A stretch of 64,000 nt of DNA. Origin: Candidatus Sulfotelmatobacter sp. (GTDB taxonomy: Bacteria; Acidobacteriota; Terriglobia; Terriglobales; Acidobacteriaceae). The translations under genes were made by a program, and so were the position numbers. Position 1 is the stretch's first letter. Each line of letters starts with the position of its first letter. The DNA lies in contig JAOAPI010000145.1 of the NCBI GenBank assembly GCA_025462865.1, forward strand, positions 62,001-126,000, given 5' to 3'. Positions 61,705 to 64,000 of the stretch are shown here, piece by piece. The notes beneath the pieces are model-generated. The model did no database searches and was not told the origin of the DNA. It saw only the letters and a program-made list of their open reading frames with translations.

Positions 61705-62688
61705 TTACTGACCGCGCTCGATCCCTGCATCTTCCTTCTGCACCGTCTTCAACGCCCACGCCATCCGCGGAGTATTATGCGCAATCCCCACCTGCCCCTG
61801 CGCATTCAGCACAATAATTCCCCCATGCCCTTTCAGCCGCTGCTTCAGATAATTCATCGCCTCCTGCGCCGCCCACTCCGGCAAATTCCCCGCCACAATA
61901 CGATCCGCCGTCCACTTGGCCAGCACTAGTTTCATAATCGGCTCGCCCCATCCAGTAGTCGAAACCGCCGCACTCAAATTATCCGCATAACATCCACACC
62001 CAATCAGGGACGAATCCCCCAACCGCCCGGGAGCCTTATTCAAAGTCCCGCCCGTCGAAGTCGCCGCCGCAATGTTCCCCTCGCGATCCAACGCCACCGC
62101 CCCCACCGTGTCATGCGAAATCGCCGCATCATGAACCGCCGGCGCAAACAAATCATTCCCATCCTGCGCGGATCCCGATGGGTGCCCCATTTCTCGCGCG
62201 CCTTCTGCGCGAGAAGTGGGGGTTTTCGCCTGATACTCCCGCAACCGCTCTACCTCCCGCGGAATCACCAGGTCTTCGTTCCTGCACAACTCCAGGCCAT
62301 GCTCCTCCGCAAACCGCTCCGCGCCTTCCGCCACAAAATACACATGCGGACTCTCACTCAAAATCTTCCGCGCCGCCCGCACCGGATTGCGCACCCGCTC
62401 CACGCATCCCACGCCCCCGGCGCGCAGTGTGCCTCCATCCATAATTAGCGCGTCGAGTTGCACCTTGCCGTCGCGGTTCAGAAAGCTGCCACGCCCTGCG
62501 TCAAACGTCTCATCGTCTTCCATGATGACGACGGATTCCTCCACCGCGTCCAGCGCCGTCCCGCCGCGCTCCAGCACCCTCCACCCCGCTGCCAGCGCGT
62601 TGCGTACTCCATTGATGTGCGCCTCGACCATGTCATCCGGCATGGCCCAAGCTCCCCCGTGAACCACCAGTACTGGATTGTTTGGCAT
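61705..62688 (-). CDS. Isoaspartyl peptidase/L-asparaginase (Ntn hydrolase)
   Basis: A 327-residue plant-type asparaginase, made as a precursor that cleaves itself into alpha and beta subunits; it removes isoaspartyl residues and hydrolyses asparagine. The beta-subunit nucleophile is Thr194 in SHDTVGAVAL, with GRLGDSSLIGCG and STTGWGEPIMK downstream. The start at 62688 gives VLVVHGGAWAMP at the N-terminus; upstream codons of the frame fall in repeat DNA. TAGACT 7 nt before the ATG suggests a leaderless mRNA. Residues about 156-170 in the linker before Thr194 are encoded by a long hairpin (see repeat). Confidence 0.92.
   Translation of the reverse strand: MPNNPVLVVHGGAWAMPDDMVEAHINGVRNALAAGWRVLERGGTALDAVEESVVIMEDDETFDAGRGSFLNRDGKVQLDALIMDGGTLRAGGVGCVERVRNPVRAARKILSESPHVYFVAEGAERFAEEHGLELCRNEDLVIPREVERLREYQAKTPTSRAEGAREMGHPSGSAQDGNDLFAPAVHDAAISHDTVGAVALDREGNIAAATSTGGTLNKAPGRLGDSSLIGCGCYADNLSAAVSTTGWGEPIMKLVLAKWTADRIVAGNLPEWAAQEAMNYLKQRLKGHGGIIVLNAQGQVGIAHNTPRMAWALKTVQKEDAGIERGQ
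62185..62221. repeat. Long hairpin inside the isoaspartyl peptidase gene
   Basis: Arms at 62186-62199 (CCCATTTCTCGCGC) and 62207-62220 (GCGCGAGAAGTGGG) pair over 14 bp with one G-T wobble, extended one pair by C62185/G62221; the loop is GCCTTCT. It keeps the reading frame and encodes a short polar stretch in the surface linker removed from the active site. Confidence 0.75.
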
Positions 62689-62695
62689 CGCGCTT

Positions 62696-62701
62696 AGTCT
62701 A
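62696..62701 (-). promoter_or_regulatory. Candidate -10 for a leaderless isoaspartyl peptidase gene
   Basis: On the minus strand TAGACT is followed by 7 nt and the ATG at 62688. No Shine-Dalgarno sequence is seen. Confidence 0.4.
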
Positions 62702-62775
62702 GCAAAGCGGCTTTCATTCCCGATTGCCATCCCGAGCGAAGCGAGGGACGTTGGTTTCGCTCTCCGCCGCCTCCA

Positions 62776-62880
62776 TGTCATCCAGAGCGAAGTGAATGTT
62801 TCGCGAAGCGAAGCATTCACGCAGTCGAAGGACCCCGTGGCAGTTACCCTGGGCACGGACGCGTCAGGGAGTTTTCTCAT
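62776..62880 (+). repeat. Isolated half-unit of the GAAGCGAAGG repeat
   Basis: About 100 bp starting TGTCATCCAGAGCGAAGTGA matches the left part of the tandem units at 63221 onward, through TTCGCGAAGCGAAGCATTCAC and CGAAGGACCCC to GTCAGGGAGTTTT (first internal word here 21 bases in the source, so read as TTCGCGAAGCGAAGCATTCA). It ends exactly at the 3' end of the GIY-YIG gene. Confidence 0.75.
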
Positions 62881-63206
62881 CTACTCTTGATAGCTTCTCC
62901 TGCAAAGAGCATCTGCGCTCCCCACTTTTCCGCCAAATCTTCCCACCGCGGATTCTTCGACTCAATCAAAGCAGTCTTCTTGGCTCTCGACCAGCCCTTC
63001 AATTGCTTTTCGCGCCCAATTGCTTTGTGAACATCGTCAAAGCTTTCGCAATAGACCAGCCGATCGCATCCATACTTGCTAGCGAACCCTTCAATCTCTC
63101 CGCGCTTATGTTGCAACGCCCTCCGGTAAATGCTGTTGGTCATCCCAACGTAAAGCGTTCCAGAACGGCTACAGACGATGTAAACAAAATATTCGTGATC
63201 TTTCAT
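62877..63206 (-). CDS. GIY-YIG nuclease-domain protein
   Basis: A 109-residue stand-alone GIY-YIG domain of the UvrC N-terminal/YhbQ type. The motif is YFVYIVCSRSGTLYVGMTN (residues 5-23), with the conserved arginine in IYRRALQHKRG and the glutamate in IGREKQLKGW. Such proteins are predicted to nick or cleave DNA; cellular roles are mostly unknown. AGAGG precedes the ATG at 63206; the frame extends up to 63266 but that part is repeat sequence. The gene lies exactly between two repeat copies and inside a TCTACTC direct repeat (62880-62886, 63213-63219), suggesting arrival as part of a mobile unit. Confidence 0.87.
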   Translation of the reverse strand: MKDHEYFVYIVCSRSGTLYVGMTNSIYRRALQHKRGEIEGFASKYGCDRLVYCESFDDVHKAIGREKQLKGWSRAKKTALIESKNPRWEDLAEKWGAQMLFAGEAIKSR

Positions 63207-63220
63207 GAAACCTCTACTCC

Positions 63221-64000
63221 CTGTCATCCAGAGCGCAGTGAATGGTTCGCGAAGCGAAGCATTCACGAAGCGAAGGACCCCGTACCGCTCGCCCTCGGCA
63301 CGGACCCATCAAGGAGTTTCCTTCACGCGCGGCAGCACAGTGGGAACTCCCTTAAAATGTCCATCTCTGCCCAAACAGGCAAGGGGTGCTTCGACTCCAT
63401 GGGCCGCTTCGCTTCGCGAACCCTCCCACTCCGCTCAGCATGACAGATGCGATCTCGATTCGATCTCATTGTCCAGAGTTTTTAGGTCTGTCATTTCCCA
63501 AAATGCTCCTTACAGGAGTCCCTGAATCCTGTCATCCAGAGCGCAGTGAATGGTTCGCGAAGCGAAGCATTCACGGAGCGAAGGACCCCATGTTGCTAAA
63601 TCTAGGCACGGACGTATCAGGGAGTTTTCACCACCCTCGACGGTGCTGTGAGAACTCCCTTGCATGTCAGTCTTTCTGTACGCAGGCAAGGGATGCTTCG
63701 ACTCCGTGGGCCGCTTCGCTTCGCGAACCCTCCCACTCCGCTCAGCATGACAGATGCGAGCTTGATTTGATCTCATTGTCCAGAGTTTTTAGGTTTGTCA
63801 TTTCCCAAAATGCTCCTTACAGGAGTCCCTGAATCCTGTCATCCAGAGCGCAGTGAATGGTTCGCGAAGCGAAGCATTCACGAAGCGAAGGACCCCGTGC
63901 CGCTCGCCCTCGGCACGGACCCGTCAGGGAGTTTCCATCACGCGCGGCAGCACAGTGGCAACTCCCTTAAATGTCCATCTCTGCCCAAACAGGCAAGGGG
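63221..64000 (+). repeat. Tandem array of a 307-308-bp unit with inverted arms (to window end)
   Basis: Units begin at 63221, 63529 and 63836; the third is cut by the window edge. Each unit opens with CTGTCATCCAGAGCGCAGTG and the sequence GGTTCGCGAAGCGAAGC, and about 185 bp later has the inverted counterpart GCTTCGCTTCGCGAACC (first at 63406-63422) running to ATGACA at about 63445. So each unit contains an approximately 224-bp inverted-arm element plus an 84-bp spacer. Shorter inner inverted words occur near GGAGTTTCC and GGGAACTCC. Open frames through the array change strand freely and look non-coding. No gene is supported from 63207 to the window end. Confidence 0.9.

Noticed and set aside
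63205-63832. Long open frames on both strands through the repeat array (for example starting 63205, 63386 and 63510)
   Set aside because: They read through repeat units, contain repeat-derived words in several frames and have no ribosome binding sites; the same DNA is open on both strands because it is symmetrical.
63221-64000. CRISPR array
   Set aside because: Repeat period is about 307 bp with long near-identical units, not short repeats with unique spacers, and no cas genes are present.

Overview
The window looks like a stretch of chromosome from an Acidobacteriota bacterium, most likely class Terriglobia. The support is a very large TonB-dependent receptor with an N-terminal carboxypeptidase-regulatory domain (54585-58325), a full Gram-negative lipid A/Kdo/heptose block, many secreted TPR proteins, MacB-type permeases, and interspersed palindromic repeats. 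GC content appears moderate to high. I saw no tRNA, rRNA, CRISPR array or prophage. The taxonomic call is inference from gene content.

Layout. 0-5 kb: acetyltransferase, two MacB/FtsX-type permeases, a polytopic membrane protein and ExbD. 5-9 kb: the GTPase der, divergent from a DinG/XPD-like helicase, then a vapBC pair whose toxin gene has an in-frame TGA. 9-15 kb: a B12-binding radical SAM protein, an S15-type hydrolase and the queuosine precursor operon queD-queE-queC. 15-26 kb: secreted TPR proteins, a PilT-like ATPase, purH, a dGTPase-like HD protein, an M20 peptidase and an OmpA-type protein. 26-33 kb: a glycosidase-like lipoprotein, a multi-PAS sigma-54 activator, and TPR and membrane proteins. 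33-39 kb (minus strand): waaA-lpxK-rfaE1-rfaE2-waaC plus a methyltransferase, i.e. lipid A phosphorylation, Kdo transfer and heptose activation/transfer. 39-50 kb: gatB, unknown membrane proteins, a VOC protein, a histone H1-like bipolar protein, a LysM lytic transglycosylase and a two-component system. 50-58 kb: quinone oxidoreductase, an intact vapBC, a flavin-binding protein, a Tat-exported aldo/keto reductase and the TonB receptor. 58-64 kb: a membrane-protein pair, a tiny secreted peptide, a regulator module, isoaspartyl peptidase, and a GIY-YIG nuclease gene embedded in repeats.

The most interesting region is 60.0-61.7 kb. A regulator with an S24/LexA-like C-terminal region (catalytic serine apparently lost) faces a small helical protein, and their 3' ends overlap by 71 bp. 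A 39-residue secreted, cysteine-containing peptide is divergent from that small protein. Three copies of one 20-bp imperfect palindrome (TTGTTCGGAwwTCGTAACAA) lie in the divergent intergenic region and upstream of the regulator. I read this as a possible self-contained regulatory module that I cannot match to a named system.

A second theme is repeat invasion. A GIY-YIG gene is bounded by two copies of a roughly 100-bp repeat and a 7-bp direct repeat, next to a 307-308-bp tandem array with inverted arms. Repeat-like, in-frame insertions also appear in linkers of isoaspartyl peptidase and GatB, and perhaps Der. A third theme is initiation: six genes have a TANNNT hexamer ending 7-8 nt before the start codon and no evident -35, which suggests leaderless mRNAs alongside ordinary Shine-Dalgarno-led genes.
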